Source of the DNA: Erpobdella octoculata
Taxonomy: Eukaryota; Annelida; Clitellata; Hirudinida; Erpobdellidae
NCBI GenBank assembly: GCA_963978895.1
Contig: OZ022241.1
Span: 11,871,856-11,935,855, forward strand
Length of the DNA: 64,000 nucleotides
Direction: 5' to 3'
This document shows positions 1-31,434 of this stretch, one piece after another. The translations under genes and the position numbers were made by a program. Position 1 is the stretch's first letter. The number at the start of each line of letters is the position of its first letter. Below the pieces are notes generated by a model. It was not told the DNA's origin. It saw nothing but the letters and a program-made list of their open reading frames with translations, and did not search any database.

Positions 1-459
1 ACGAGCCGTTGTTATGTTTTATTTTATTTTTTATTATTTCGCGTCCAGTTTCTAGGAGACTTTGGATATAGACGCAAGAGAAATGCGTGAAAATTTAGCT
101 TTTTATAAATTTACTTACGCATGAAAATGTTTTAGAAACATTTTATTTTGAAAGTGCGTTCTGGCTTGATTTTTCATAGGCTTTTTAATTTTTTTTTTTT
201 TTTTCTAAGTTTTTGCGGGAATAACGTTCCTGCTTAACATTATTTAAATACCTATCTTTTGGCTTTCACGAGCCGTTGTTATGTTTTATTTTATTTTTTA
301 TTATTTCGCGTCCAGTTTCTAGGAGACTTTGGATATAGACGCAAGAGAAATGCGTGAAAATTTAGCTTTTTATAAATTTACTTACGCATGAAAATGTTTT
401 AGAAACATTTTATTTTGAAAGTGCGTTCTGGCTTGATTTTTCATAGGCTTTTTAATTTT
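1..459. repeat. Direct tandem duplication, 267-bp offset
   Basis: Bases 1 to about 196 recur nearly unchanged from 268 to about 459. Each copy starts acgagccgttgttatg and ends at ttcataggctttttaattttt. Each contains a small hairpin, aaaatgttt-tag-aaacatttt. A T-rich linker (about 190-267) separates the copies. No coding potential was seen. This could be a young tandem duplication or a pair of terminal repeats cut by the window edge. Confidence 0.85.
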
Positions 460-1094
460 TAATTTGGCTCCGACGAGGAGGGGTCAAAGTCTATTGGTCA
501 AATGTGACGAGGCCATGGCCGGATTGCTTTCCCCCGGGATCCGCTGGTGCTCCGACGACTTGTGTTGAAGACCAGGTGACCTCTGATTTGTCCGAATTAT
601 GTTGGATTCGACTGGAGCGCATTCACTGATTGACGTCATCAACGCACACAAAGACTGACAACGAGAACACGACATTTTTGTTGAAATGGCAGTGACCACA
701 AATTTGAGCATCACCAGCATAAAATGTGGATTGCAACCCTTGACTTGCGATGATCTTTACCAACTTGTCTAAATATAGCACTAAATATAGTATTCAGTTC
801 GCATTATGCTGTAGTTTATAGAATTAGTTAAATGGTTTTCCGTTGATATACTTGAAAAAAAACAATTAAAATTATTTTTCCAAGTTTTTGATCATCTTCT
901 AGCGCTTCAGCATAACGTCATTTGTTTAGCATATCAATAGTGAAAATGAAAACAAACAATGGAGATTAAAATATATTGTAGATCACGTGAGTCTTCTGAA
1001 TCTTTTGATCCTTCAATCCATTAGAAGACTCTAAATCGTTCTGGACGCCATCTTTGCATCCGGAGCGATAATTCGTTCATCTCCTATATACCTA
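460..1094. other. No supported gene
   Basis: The stretch 484-720 is less AT-rich than its surroundings and is open on the minus strand for 78 codons, but I recognise no family in it. The rest is AT-rich with no recognisable feature. Confidence 0.5.
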
Positions 1095-1109
1095 TTATAT
1101 ATATATATA

Positions 1110-1356
<247 letters not shown>

Positions 1357-1445
1357 TTCCATAAACTCTCACCGGACTTTTTGCTTTCATCATCATTATA
1401 GACATAGTTTATCATGTTTTCTTAAAACCCGTCTGATGAAGTCAA

Positions 1446-1482
1446 ATTACTTTCATCTGCGACTGCGGATGAAAGTAAATCC
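1446..1482. other. Perfect 11-bp stem-loop
   Basis: ttactttcatc pairs perfectly with gatgaaagtaa across a 10-base GC-rich loop. It lies about 100 bp right of the (TA)n array and the Penelope-like fragment. Function unknown. Confidence 0.6.
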
Positions 1483-1606
1483 ATTCCAGATAATTACTCA
1501 CAGGAACACGTGAAATCTACTTAAAATTTATTACAATAAAATATTTATGTGTTATATTGCCGTTCATGTTTTCATTAAAAGATTGAAAGAGAGGTGTCGG
1601 CTCAAT

Positions 1607-1607
1607 A

Positions 1608-1678
<71 letters not shown>
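1607..1678. repeat. (ATG)n microsatellite
   Basis: About 23 perfect ATG units. A shorter degenerate patch of the same motif lies at 1771-1795. Confidence 0.95.
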
Positions 1679-1679
<1 letters not shown>

Positions 1680-2604
1680 GTGTTCCCAGGCAGTAATTTT
1701 AAAGAGTCTTTGCATCGAAACTCAAGTGCTGTTTTGTTTTATGAACATGTCTAAAATTAAAGTAATGGTGTGATGATGATGATGACGATGATGATATCGT
1801 TGATGTTAAAAACTCCTAGAAAGAACCATTAATGCAACTTCAACGTCGCAAATCGGAAACAATTTGATAAATTATCCAATTGAAAGTATTTCTTAATATG
1901 GTTCATTTATTCTTCAAAAATAAATTTCAGGACAACTGGGGTTCAGATGATTGACGGTAAAACGCATCAAACTTGCACACAACAATGAAAAAACATCTGT
2001 CCAAATATCATGAGCAATTTCAGATTAAATGAAGCGAAAATAATTTAGCTTTTTTTACTTTTTTTGTGAAAAATTTTCTTTAATATTTTTTTTCTTTTTC
2101 TTCTTTCTTTTTCACAAATTCTACAACGATGACTTGAAGCACTCTGGCATTTCTCCAAACCAACCTGCTTGATCAGCTGTCTGACAGACCAATTATACTA
2201 AAAAAAAATTATTGTGTATATTTTCCAAGTAGTAGTTGCGGTTGCTTCCAAGATTTCTGCATGCCCCATGCATGACCTTTGTATGACCCCTGTTTCAGCC
2301 CTACGTGATTTCGTCATGCCATATTTTTTTCTCACATCTCAGACAAGCAGAACCAACAGCCCCCCCCCCCCGATACACTCTGTACCAAAGTTTAATGTTA
2401 TTTACGATGATTACTTTAACTTATTTCACTCTGTAAAACTTCACTTTGTGACCTTGCTGATTGAACTTTACGAGATGAATACGACCGCGTCGCCTCTTAC
2501 GCTACAACAGTCTTTTTAATGCGGCTTTGATGGCAATGCCACGTAATGGTGCCTTGGACGGTGACGATGATGGTGGTGATTACAGTAGCATTAATAGTGG
2601 CGAT

Positions 2605-2637
2605 TATGATGATGATGATGAAGACGACGACGACGAC

Positions 2638-2696
<59 letters not shown>

Positions 2697-2728
2697 CGAC
2701 GATGATGATGATGATAATGATGATCAAA
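2605..2728. repeat. (GAT/GAC)n microsatellite
   Basis: A compound array of GAT with GAC interruptions. It gives artefactual poly-Asp, poly-Met and poly-Ile frames. The flanks 1680-2600 and 2730-3690 hold no gene that I recognise. Confidence 0.95.
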
Positions 2729-3692
2729 AGGTTGATTGTGATGCTACTTGGAGATGTAAGAAAGAGCAAAAAGACGATTGGTCACATATCACTGTAAGTG
2801 TGAGATAAAACAGAATCATTGGAAGATTACAAGTTATGCTTGTGTAACCGCCACGTCCACAATGACGTTCATTCAACCGGCTGACGACGGATGGATGTTG
2901 TTTTGTTGTTGGTTTAATAAGCTTTACAAAATATGGCTCCACGAAACAGTGTTTACAGGTAAATTAATGTTCAAAAGTTGTTCACGAGTCTGAATAAATA
3001 TAACAAAGGTTTCTCAATGGAGTAGTTAACTAGTTAGTAAACATAACTTGCCTTAATATAACTCTAGTCATACTATTTGCGAATTGTTATTTTATTGTAC
3101 CGTAAACAGAGAAGATTCAACTTCTTGTGACACAGGAGGGCCGTTTATGTCTTGAAAGAAAGGAAGAGTAGAGTAAATAAAACTAAGGAGGTGGTAGAGT
3201 TTGAAAGCGACGAATCCGAATGTTTTTTCAAGCTATCTCTCACCTGCCCGAAATGCGTATTTTTAAATCCCTTACATTAACTTCACCGCCGGTCTTGCTT
3301 GCTTAAATGTTTGCAAACCTTGAAATTAAAAATTAATTAACTACCTTCTTGTCATTCAATCGAGCTGAAATTTGAAATATAGGCTTGCTCCTCATGACAA
3401 TGCATTCCATTGAAATTTGACAATTTTTTGGAAAAAAATCTAATTAAAAATAATAATTATCTATGTTTAAAAAAAATCAAATCCAATTAAATAGATGTTT
3501 ACATGAATAAATTCAGAAAATGTCATTTGGGAAAGTCTTTTTGCGAAACCTTCGCAATGTTTCAACAGGCGTTTAAGACTGAGTGTGCATTGTGCAGCCT
3601 ATTCTCAAGTAAAAAAATGGCACAATGCATTTATGGAGGGCTGGAAAAAATAACCCCGTCGGTCCGAACTGACTTAATGCTCAGCGAGGGCT

Positions 3693-3783
3693 TGATGTAT
3701 GTATGTATGTATGTATGTATGTATGTATGTATGTATGTATGTATGTATGTATGTATGTATGTATGTATGTATGTATGTATGTA

Positions 3784-3818
<35 letters not shown>

Positions 3819-4078
3819 ATGTATGTATGTATGTATGTATGTATGTATGTATGTATGTATGTATGTATGTATGTATGTATGTATGTATGTATGTATGTAT
3901 GTATGTATGTATGTATGTATGTATGTATGTATGTATGTATGTATGTATGTATGTATGTATGTATGTATGTATGTATGTATGTATGTATGTATGTATGTAT
4001 GTATGTATGTATGTATGCATGCATGCATGTATGTATGTATGTATGTATGTATGTATGTATGTATGTATGTATGTATGA
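3693..4078. repeat. (TATG)n microsatellite joined to a Helitron 3' end
   Basis: About 385 bp of TATG units with a TG-rich patch near 3785-3800 and ATGC variants near 4016-4028. It ends about 65 bp before a Helitron-type 3' terminus (see 4116-4145). The long Tyr-Val-Cys-Met and Ile-His-Thr-Tyr frames are repeat artefacts. Confidence 0.97.
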
Positions 4079-4145
4079 ATGTATACGTAAAATAATATAT
4101 AATTAGATTTAAACAAATCCGTCATTTTTGACGGGCTATCTCTAG
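4079..4145 (+). mobile_element. Helitron family A, 3' terminus
   Basis: It ends with a stem-loop (ccgtca-tttt-tgacgg), then gctatct and the terminal ctag at 4142-4145, followed by T. This is the Helitron 3' structure: a hairpin a few bases before CTRR, inserted between A and T. The same end recurs at 11062, 12154 and 47866. Upstream it runs straight into the TATG array, so no 5' end is visible in this copy. Confidence 0.75.
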
Positions 4146-4339
4146 TCAATAAATATTATATATATCAGTCAAAAAATAAATTTAAAAATTTTTTTTGAAT
4201 CTAAAACAACCTTTACGGTCAATCTTGTTAATTATTTTGGACCTCTGGCGACTTATAAATAAACATTCCGTAGTTTAACTTTAATTATTTTGAACCTCTG
4301 GCAACTTATATATAAACAACTATTACAGTCGCTAGATGG

Positions 4340-4600
4340 CAGGAATTAATTTTATTTAATTAACTTTAATTGATTTAAGGCCTAATTCATGTCGGAAACA
4401 TTTAATTCATGTAATGTCATCCAGAATAAAGCTTTCCTGAAAGTTTTAGAGCTCTAGGTGGTCAAAAAATGGGTGAATTTTCGTTTCTAAGATTTGATCA
4501 CCACAGACAAACAAACAAACAAACAAAGAAACAGAGAAATAAGTGAAGTTAAATATATGCATTTAAAACATTAAAAAAAACCTTCACTTATTTCAAAACT
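4340..4600. repeat. Dispersed repeat D, copy 1
   Basis: The stretch from ttgatttaaggcctaattc to ctagagctcta's partner (gagctctaggtggtc) recurs inverted at about 17970-18085. Its tail carries (acaa)n and an inverted pair, aaataagtgaag at 4537-4548 and its complement at 4582-4593. The motif aagtgaagttaaata also occurs near 9480. It is probably a non-autonomous element of unknown class. Confidence 0.6.
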
Positions 4601-5910
4601 TCAAATGGAAATTAATAAAATGCTTGAAAAATTTCATCTAAAACAGAAATATTGGGTATGTTTGAAGCGGGTCTAAAAAACCCTGCGCTATACAAACTGA
4701 AACCCTTACAAACTAGGTCAACATCGGACATAAAACTTCGCTTGTATATTCTCCGTGAAATCTGCTTCAAATCAAAATATGCACTGCAGAAAAGAAGTTT
4801 TAAAAGATTTTAAAAAAATTGTGCAAAAATAACTGGAAATTATTTATCAGTAAACTTTTTGTTTTTATAAATAAAAACCCCAGTTGAAAACTGCCTTCTT
4901 CAAGAAGCAAGGCAGGGATGGAATTTCTAAATTTTTTCAGTTGAGCCTGTATAATTGTACATCATAATACGTTACAACACACAAAATAACAATTAAACAT
5001 CAAGCGCCCAGCAAACCAACGCAAAACAGACAAAAAATGTCCTGCCACAACTAAAAACTTCAGGGATTTTTTTGTTTTACTAACTACTTGAAACGATAGG
5101 CGAAAAAATTCGATTAAAATATCACAGGCCATTTAATAAAAAAAAGCATAGTGAACAAATTGTGTTCAGCAAGATGATATTATATTTACGGAACGTTACA
5201 ACAGGCCTAAGCGTCTCACTAACTTTCGCGCTGAAGAACATTAAAAAAAAGCATCGGTCGGAGTTTTGAAGAAACGGCACAATCATATCTAATTTCCTTT
5301 GCAACTAGAAACACGTCGAATTGAAAATTAGAAATAAGGCAGAAGGCAACAAAATAACAATTTTTTGGTTTTGCTGAAAATTAATCACTATTTAAAAGAC
5401 AGCTTTTAAAGTATTGTGTCTGAGTTGAAATTAGAACATGATTGGAAATTTGTTTATCAAATTACTCATCACGCTTGACAAAATTACTTGTGGTCAAACA
5501 AAGTTTTTGTTATCTTCAGATAGTTATAAATATCGTATTAAGTATAATTGTATTAAAATAGACATGGAAAAATGATTATTTCACCAGACACCTCCCACTT
5601 GTACGACTAAACATTTCAAATGACAAAAAATGTAAGTAAAATATTAAGGCACAACGGTGAGATACAACAGATAGACTAGGTAGAGATTGATTGATGTCAA
5701 AAAGCCATAGCTTGCACTTTAAACAATATTTGAATATTTTTCATGCTTAAAATCACTTGGGTCATCTGGTAAATGCAATTAAATGTAATCAAGTAGAAGA
5801 AATTTTGTGACAATTTAAATACAATAAAATTATATTTTGGTTGCGACATCACTTATGAGCAACATAGAAAAAGATAAAATATATTGATGAAAACCCCTGA
5901 TTCATCATGT
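4601..5910. other. No gene seen
   Basis: AT-rich non-coding sequence. Short open frames such as 5122-5304 on the minus strand show no family signature. Confidence 0.5.
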
Positions 5911-5911
5911 A

Positions 5912-6361
5912 CTAGCGGGGTACCCGGCGTTGCCCGGGATTTTCAGGGGTTTTTCTAATGTTTGTCTCTCTCGCTCCCATTTCCTTCCCCGCTTGCTCTC
6001 CCGCTCCGGTTGCTTTCCTGATCCCGGTCGTTTCCCGCTCCCAGCCGTTTTCTAGGTTTCATTCGCTTTCCCGCTCCCGGTCGTTTTCCCGATCCCGTCG
6101 CTTTCCCGCTCGCTTTTTTGCTCTCAGTTGTTTTTTTGTTCTCTCTTGCTTTCCCGTTCCCGTTCTTGCTCATTTCTAATTCTCGTTTCCGTTCGCTCTC
6201 CCGTTCCCGCTCCGCTAATTTTGTGTCCTATTTCATTTTTTTTTACTATAATTGTCTCCCATAGCCTCTCAAGCTTGTGTGAAAATTGCCTTACGATAGG
6301 ATGAATGGTGTAGCAATGCATAAAGGACTTACATACATAATCTTATTTACATATATATAGA
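5912..6361 (-). mobile_element. Non-autonomous Helitron, family B, complete
   Basis: Read on the minus strand, it starts TCTATATATATG and ends with the hairpin cccgg-gcaacg-ccggg, then taccccg and CTAG. It is flanked by A and T (T at 6362, A at 5911 on +), as expected for insertion into an AT dinucleotide. The interior is a degenerate purine/pyrimidine stretch of gggagcgggaa type (5960-6215) with no coding capacity. Related ends occur at 30026, 30485, 31803 and 31822. Confidence 0.8.
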
Positions 6362-7762
<1,401 letters not shown>

Positions 7763-7842
7763 GTTTGACAATATTTAGAGTGGCGTAAATCCTAAAGGAC
7801 TTCAAGGCCACTGAAGGGTTCTTTGCAGAGGCAGCCATTTAT

Positions 7843-7905
7843 AGGCGCCTACCCCTTTAGCAATGCGAGTGAACTCTTTGCTTAAGGGAGTTACACTGGT
7901 GACAC
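7843..7905. repeat. Dispersed repeat pair with 15570-15615
   Basis: The motif caatgcgagtgaactc, continuing to ttgcttaagggag, recurs with few changes near 15578-15610. It is probably a piece of a mobile element; the class is unknown. Confidence 0.5.
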
Positions 7906-7928
7906 ATGACATGTTGACATGTTTTTAA

Positions 7929-8010
7929 TCAACAAACATAATTTCCTATGTCTGTATGTATGATAGCAATTTCGTATAACGCGACGGCCGCGGTGGTCAG
8001 CAGTTGATAA
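7929..8010 (+). mobile_element. Helitron family A, 5' terminus
   Basis: It starts TCAACAAACATAATTTCC after an A, followed by tatgtctgtatgtatg and acgcgacggccgcggtggtc. This is the head of the complete copy at 11919-12154. No matching 3' end was found nearby. The next one, at 11062, is 3.1 kb away across other repeats. Confidence 0.55.
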
Positions 8011-8461
8011 AATTAGTTTCACAACTGATTTTATTTCATTAAATTTATTTTATTTAAAACAAACTTATTAACTTAAATAAATTTAATAAAAATATACCTT
8101 ATTCAACAAAAATATAGTTTAATTAGATTGAATCTCATAAAATCAGTTATATTGTTATCAATATATTTTACATGGTAATAAACATAATTTTAAATACATA
8201 TAAAATTAGGAGAAATAATTCTCATAAAAGCATGACTTCAAAAAAAAACTTTTATAAATTTGTGAAGAGCTAACAATTGATCATAAAAAATATGTTTCTT
8301 TAATTACAGCAGACAATTAAAAAATAGAATAAAATTTTTTGCCATAAAACGCCAACCGGCTGATTTGTTTGCAAAGTGAACGTATACCACCCTCTGACCA
8401 TGTTCGTCGAATGTACAAAATTTTCAGTAAAATCAGTTCAGGTGTTTGAATTAGAGGCCAA

Positions 8462-9040
8462 TGAATCTATAAATACATTTTATACATTAGATAAATCTAT
8501 ACAAACATACATTTTATACATTAGATAAATCTATACAAACATACATTCTATACATACATGCATTTTAGAGATTAGATATATCTATACATACATACATACA
8601 TACATACATACATACATACATACATACATACATACATACATACATACATACATACATACATACATACATACATACATACATACATACATACATACATACA
8701 TACATACATACATACATACATACATACATACATACATACATACATACATACATACATACATACATACATACATACATACATACATACATACATACATACA
8801 TACATACATACATACATACATACATACATACATACATACATACATACATACATACATACATACATACATACATACATACATGCATACATACATGCATACA
8901 TTGTATACATTAGATAAATCTATACATCCATTTTATACATACATAAATTTAATACAAACATCCATTTTATACATTAGATAAATTTATACATACATACATT
9001 TTATACATTAGATAAATCTATACACATTAGATAGAAAAGT
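8462..9040. repeat. (TACA)n microsatellite with derived flanks
   Basis: The core at 8582-8880 is uninterrupted tacatacata. Both flanks carry degenerate repeats of tatacattagataaatcta, suggesting that the array decays outward into a longer-unit repeat. Confidence 0.95.
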
Positions 9041-9171
9041 GGGTTCTGCTGAGATTCGACATAGAAAACATTGCTTGTAGAGCGAGCCTGATGCGCATTA
9101 CACCAACAAGTCTTAAATGGATTTTTTTATAACAAAAAGATTGAGTGATTACTATTTTCTATGAGTTTACT

Positions 9172-9420
9172 AACGGAGTTACTGGTTACCCGGCGTTGCT
9201 CGGCTTTCTTTGAAAAGTTTTCTCTCGTCTTTTGCCGATAAATCAGGAAATAATAAGCAGATTTTTTTTAAATCTTATAAAACCTTTCTCTCAATGAAGA
9301 CTTCTTCCATGCCAAATTTTGTTTAGACTGATCTAGCGGTTTGGATGTGACAAACAAATACTACCACACAGACACACCAGGAACGTGCTGCGATTGAACC
9401 CAGAACCTCTTGCTTTTAAA
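9172..9420. repeat. Helitron-B-like remnant
   Basis: gttacccggcgttgctcgg at about 9186 resembles the family-B terminal hairpin in reverse orientation, but the CTAG terminus is not intact. The remainder matches no feature I can name. Confidence 0.4.
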
Positions 9421-10035
9421 CCTATAACGTTTTCGAGAGGGTTTGATTTGATTTGATTTTGCTGGCTACCAACAGACAAGTGAAGTTAAATAAAAACATT
9501 TAAAATGCGTTTGAAATAAAAAATTTAAAATTAAATGTCATCCGTAAAGGTTTGATTGAAAAAAATAGTTTGAAAAATAAATCCTAAATTTAGCTTTAGC
9601 ATTTCTGGAACAGTTTATCAGTTAAGAAAAAACAAAACTTTTAACTTTTATGTTTTTATTCCATAAAACTAACTGCACCAGTGTATGTTGTTAATGAAAT
9701 CGCCATTAAAAAATGACTTTATTCAAATTTCTTGTTATACAATAAATGTATCTTCCAATATAAAATATGAACCATTCGTGCCTCATTTGCCTGCAAAATC
9801 ATTCTTTGACACCATCTTGTCAGAGTCATGAAAGTCATGAAAAAAGCCTGTTTGAATGAAAGATTTGCCTCTAAATGACCATCGCACATTTAGCTGCAGA
9901 GTATGCAAATTTTGTGAGATATTTAAGATTATTGATTGAGCTTAGATAGCAGCTGGAACATTAATATGTTTGACTATTGCGAATAATAATTGATGCGCTC
10001 TTCCTGTGGTCTGCCTTCACAGCTTTCCGTCAAAC

Positions 10036-10309
10036 GATATAATATCTTATAATATCTTATAATATATCTCAAAACATCTTATAATATCTTATAATATCTT
10101 ATAATATCTTATAATATCTTATAATATCTTATAATATCTTATAATATCTTATAATATCTTATAATATCTTATAATATCTTATAATATCTTATAATATCTT
10201 ATAATATCTTATAATATCTTATAATATCTTATAATATCTTATAATATCTTATAATATCTTATAATATCTTATAATATCTTATAATATCTTATAATATCTT
10301 ATAATATCT
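10036..10309. repeat. 10-bp minisatellite (ataatatctt)n
   Basis: The unit ataatatctt repeats with no change from about 10079 to 10305 (more than 22 units), with three imperfect units before it. The period is close to one DNA helical turn, so A/T tracts are phased on one face. Confidence 0.97.
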
Positions 10310-10681
10310 CATTCTACCATCGTCCATTTAGAAAACCTTTAATGGAAAGAAATTATTTTTTTTATAATTAAAGTTGCTATTTTCTTTTAAGTCACCAAAA
10401 AATTGATTCCAAAAGGTATTCTTCCCTGTTTATATCTTTTTTAAGCTTGGATTACCGTAGCTGGTTTTACTTTACTTTGACTCATCAAAACAGTTTGTGG
10501 GTGTCAAAAATTTTAAATAAATCTAAAACAAACCCTAATAAATATATCAAATAATAAATAAAACTAAATGAAAAAAAGAAGATCGACTTGAAGATTGAAA
10601 GATATACAAAAATTACTATATTATAAAGTAGCGATTAAATCACTATGTTTTATGAGTAAGATGCTAATAAATTTTAGAGAA

Positions 10682-10736
<55 letters not shown>

Positions 10737-10796
10737 GGATGAGGATGAGGATGAGGATGAGGATGAGGATGAAGATGAGGATGAGCGTGAAGATGA
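10682..10796. repeat. (ATG)n followed by (GAGGAT)n
   Basis: About 17 ATG units are followed by a hexamer derivative gaggat. It gives poly-Met and Met-Arg frames that are not genes. Confidence 0.95.
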
Positions 10797-11024
10797 TAAT
10801 TGTGAAGGAGATGGGGCTCGAGATGATGATAATGATGATGACTAGTGTTGATTGTGATGCGGTGGTTTCATCAAAGTCGTGGTGACGTCAGCAATTTACT
10901 TAATGTGGTTTGAAAAGATATTGCTATTTAAAGAATGAACTTTTTTTACAAGAAGAGAGAAAATATTTTTAGAATATAAAATCATGACGCCACTTCCCCT
11001 TGTGATAGCAAATTGATAATGATA

Positions 11025-11062
11025 TTTAAAAGTATCCGTCATTTATAACTGGCTATCTCTAG
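11025..11062 (+). mobile_element. Helitron family A, decayed 3' end
   Basis: tatccgtcatttataactgg then ctatct and ctag at 11059-11062, followed by T. This is the family-A 3' end with an imperfect hairpin. It lies about 250 bp before the KCNQ1 S1 exon. Confidence 0.6.
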
Positions 11063-11314
11063 TTTGTAAATAATTTATAAAATTATAGACTTATGACTAA
11101 TTTATCTATTTTAAAATTGTTTTTTTACTAAAACATAAACTAATAAAAAAACAATCTTCACTGAAATTTTTTCAAATAAATTTTAAAGTTTTCACAATTT
11201 TCAAAAACAATCACGAATAAACTTTTAACTGAAACACATTTCTATATAATCGATCGTTTAGAAAGTAAATTAATGTCAAATAATTAAAATAACAATTTGG
11301 AAATATTTTGACAG

Positions 11315-29669
<18,355 letters not shown>

Positions 29670-29726
29670 GCCAAATTTAAGTTGTTCAGAACCATAGCTT
29701 CTATTTTTTTATTCAAAAATTTTAGA

Positions 29727-29752
29727 AATAAAATTTGGAATAATTTAATAAA
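29727..29752 (+). terminator. KCNQ1 polyadenylation signals
   Basis: aataaa at 29727-29732 and again at 29747-29752, 58 and 78 bp after the KCNQ1 stop codon. Confidence 0.65.
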
Positions 29753-30025
29753 ATGCACCGTTTGTTTTCATAATCGTCAAGCAAATATAAAAACATCTAT
29801 GACTAACCCAAACTTCTTAATCTAATTTAGGTTGAACTGGGTTGGGTGGGGATGGATTGACTTTTAGTTTGGCTTTAGTGCACTCACTTCACTGCACTTC
29901 AGTCCAGTTCAGTTCAGTTTTGTTAGACAAGAAAAATAAAGAAATTACAATGACCGGTTTTTTTATTATGTTGTTTATTCATTATCTCGTATGAACGTTA
30001 TTTAGCTAACCAGCTCTTTTATAAT
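29753..30025. other. Short intergenic spacer
   Basis: It contains a CAGTTCAGTTCAGTTTT-type short repeat near 29905-29922. No gene. Confidence 0.5.
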
Positions 30026-30421
30026 ATACCAACAGGGTACCGGGTAACCGGCGTTGCCCGGGGTTTTTAGAGAATTTTGTACCGTGTTTCTCTTTCGCTT
30101 CCGTTTCCTTCGCCGTTTCCTTCGCCGTTTGTTCTTCCGCTCCCGGTTGCTTTCCAGTTCCGTTTGCTCTCACGTTCCCGTTTGCTTTCCCGCTCGCTCT
30201 CCTGCTCCTTTTTGCTCTCCCGCTTCTTCTCCCTTTCCCGCTCGTTCTTTTGCTCCCGGTCGCTTTCCTGTTCCCATTCTCCAGTTCCATTTCTCGCTCG
30301 TTCTCCTGTTCCCCTTTCCGCTCACTTTCTGACCAATCTCAATTTTTTCACTTTCAATGTTGTGTGAAAATTTTATTACGATCGGATGAATGGTGTAACA
30401 ATGCATAAAGGACACACATTC

Positions 30422-30430
<9 letters not shown>
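30026..30430 (-). mobile_element. Helitron family B copy, 3' end decayed
   Basis: The minus-strand terminal hairpin ccccgggcaacgccgg is present, but the CTAG end is replaced by gttggt-like sequence. Interior of cgctcccgg/ctctcccgc type to 30335, then the family-B segment gatgaatggtgtaacaatgc at 30383. Confidence 0.65.
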
Positions 30431-30467
<37 letters not shown>

Positions 30468-30484
30468 ATATATATATATATATA
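30429..30484. repeat. (TA)n microsatellite
   Basis: TA array between two family-B Helitron copies. Confidence 0.9.
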
Positions 30485-30902
30485 CTAGCGGGGTGGCCGG
30501 CGTTGCCCGGGCATTTTAGAGGTTTTTTATCGTTTTTCTCTCACGCTCTCATTATATTTAGATATAATATATTTACATAAAAATCTTGGACAAACAGCTC
30601 TCCGGTTCCTTCTTGCTCTCCGGTTCCTTCTTGCACTCCCGCTTCTTCTCCCTTTCCCGCTCGTTCTTTTGCTCCCGGTTGCTTTTCTGTTCCCATTCCC
30701 GCTCATTCTCCAGTTCCATTTCTCGCTCGTTCTCCCGTTCCCGTTTCCGCTCGCTCTCCCGCTCACTTTCTGACCGATCTCAATTTTTTCACAAAAAACC
30801 TATTGACTTTCAATGTTGTGTGAAAATTTTATTACGATCGGATGAATGGTGTAACAATGCATGAAGGACACACATTCATTCATTTATATATATATATATA
30901 TA
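30485..30902 (-). mobile_element. Helitron family B copy
   Basis: CTAG end on the minus strand at 30485-30488 with A at 30484, hairpin gcccgggcaacgccgg, pyrimidine-rich interior to 30780, and the segment gatgaatggtgtaacaatgc again near 30840. The 5' end is a TA-rich palindrome at about 30870-30910. Confidence 0.7.
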
Positions 30903-31074
30903 AATGAATGGATCTAGGGGGGGGGGGAAACTGAGAGCGAAAGAATGAGCGGGAAAGCAACAGGGAACGGATAACGACCGGGAGCGGGAGTGTGTATGCA
31001 TCTATGTATGTATGTATGTATGTATGTATGTATGTATGTATGTGTGTAGGTATGTATGTATGTATGTATGTATG

Positions 31075-31108
<34 letters not shown>

Positions 31109-31260
31109 TGTATGTATGTATGTATGTATGTATGTATGTATGTATGTATGTATGTATGTATGTATGTATGTATGTATGTATGTATGTATGTATGTATGTA
31201 TGTATGTATGTATGTATGTATGTATGTATGTATGTATGTATGTATGTATGTATGTAGAAT
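30903..31260. repeat. (TATG)n microsatellite between ggatctaggggg boundaries
   Basis: ggatctagggggg with aaactgagag occurs at 30909 and again at 31260, flanking a TATG array (31001-31256). The repeated boundary suggests a duplication or two ends of one element. Confidence 0.85.
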
Positions 31261-31434
31261 CGGATCTAGGGGGGGAAACTGAGAGTGAAACAAGTAAATT
31301 AAAAACGAATTTTTAAAACCAATGCTCTTATATGTAATTAAAACACAAATTTTGCAATCAATTTTTTCTTATATTACTCTTTTATTTTATATTAAAGTCG
31401 AAATATCTTAATTATATCGAAATATCGAAATTAA

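Noticed and set aside
484..720. 78-codon minus-strand frame
   Set aside because: No domain, no splice-site context and no homology I recognise; too short to call.
1420..1482. Second hammerhead candidate (ctgatgaagtc near the Penelope-like fragment)
   Set aside because: CUGAUGA is present but there is no GAAA partner and no matching stem II; only a simple hairpin remains.
2778..2993. Missing first KCNQ1 exon (frame with DDGWMLFCCW)
   Set aside because: The resemblance to the RPxGWxxxVYH segment before S1 is superficial, and no donor in the right phase follows.
3503..4149. Long open frames in the TATG array, both strands
   Set aside because: Period-4 repeats keep every frame open; the predicted peptides are pure repeat.
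5955..6179. Arg/Ser/Lys-rich frames in the gggagcggga tracts (also 30006-30864)
   Set aside because: Low-complexity interior of family-B Helitrons, open on several frames.
10036..10309. CRISPR-like regular repeats
   Set aside because: No spacers: the 10-bp units are contiguous and the genome is eukaryotic.
7929..11062. One 3.1-kb family-A Helitron joining the 5' end at 7929 to the 3' end at 11062
   Set aside because: The interior holds unrelated arrays and a family-B-like piece; the two ends more likely belong to separate decayed copies.
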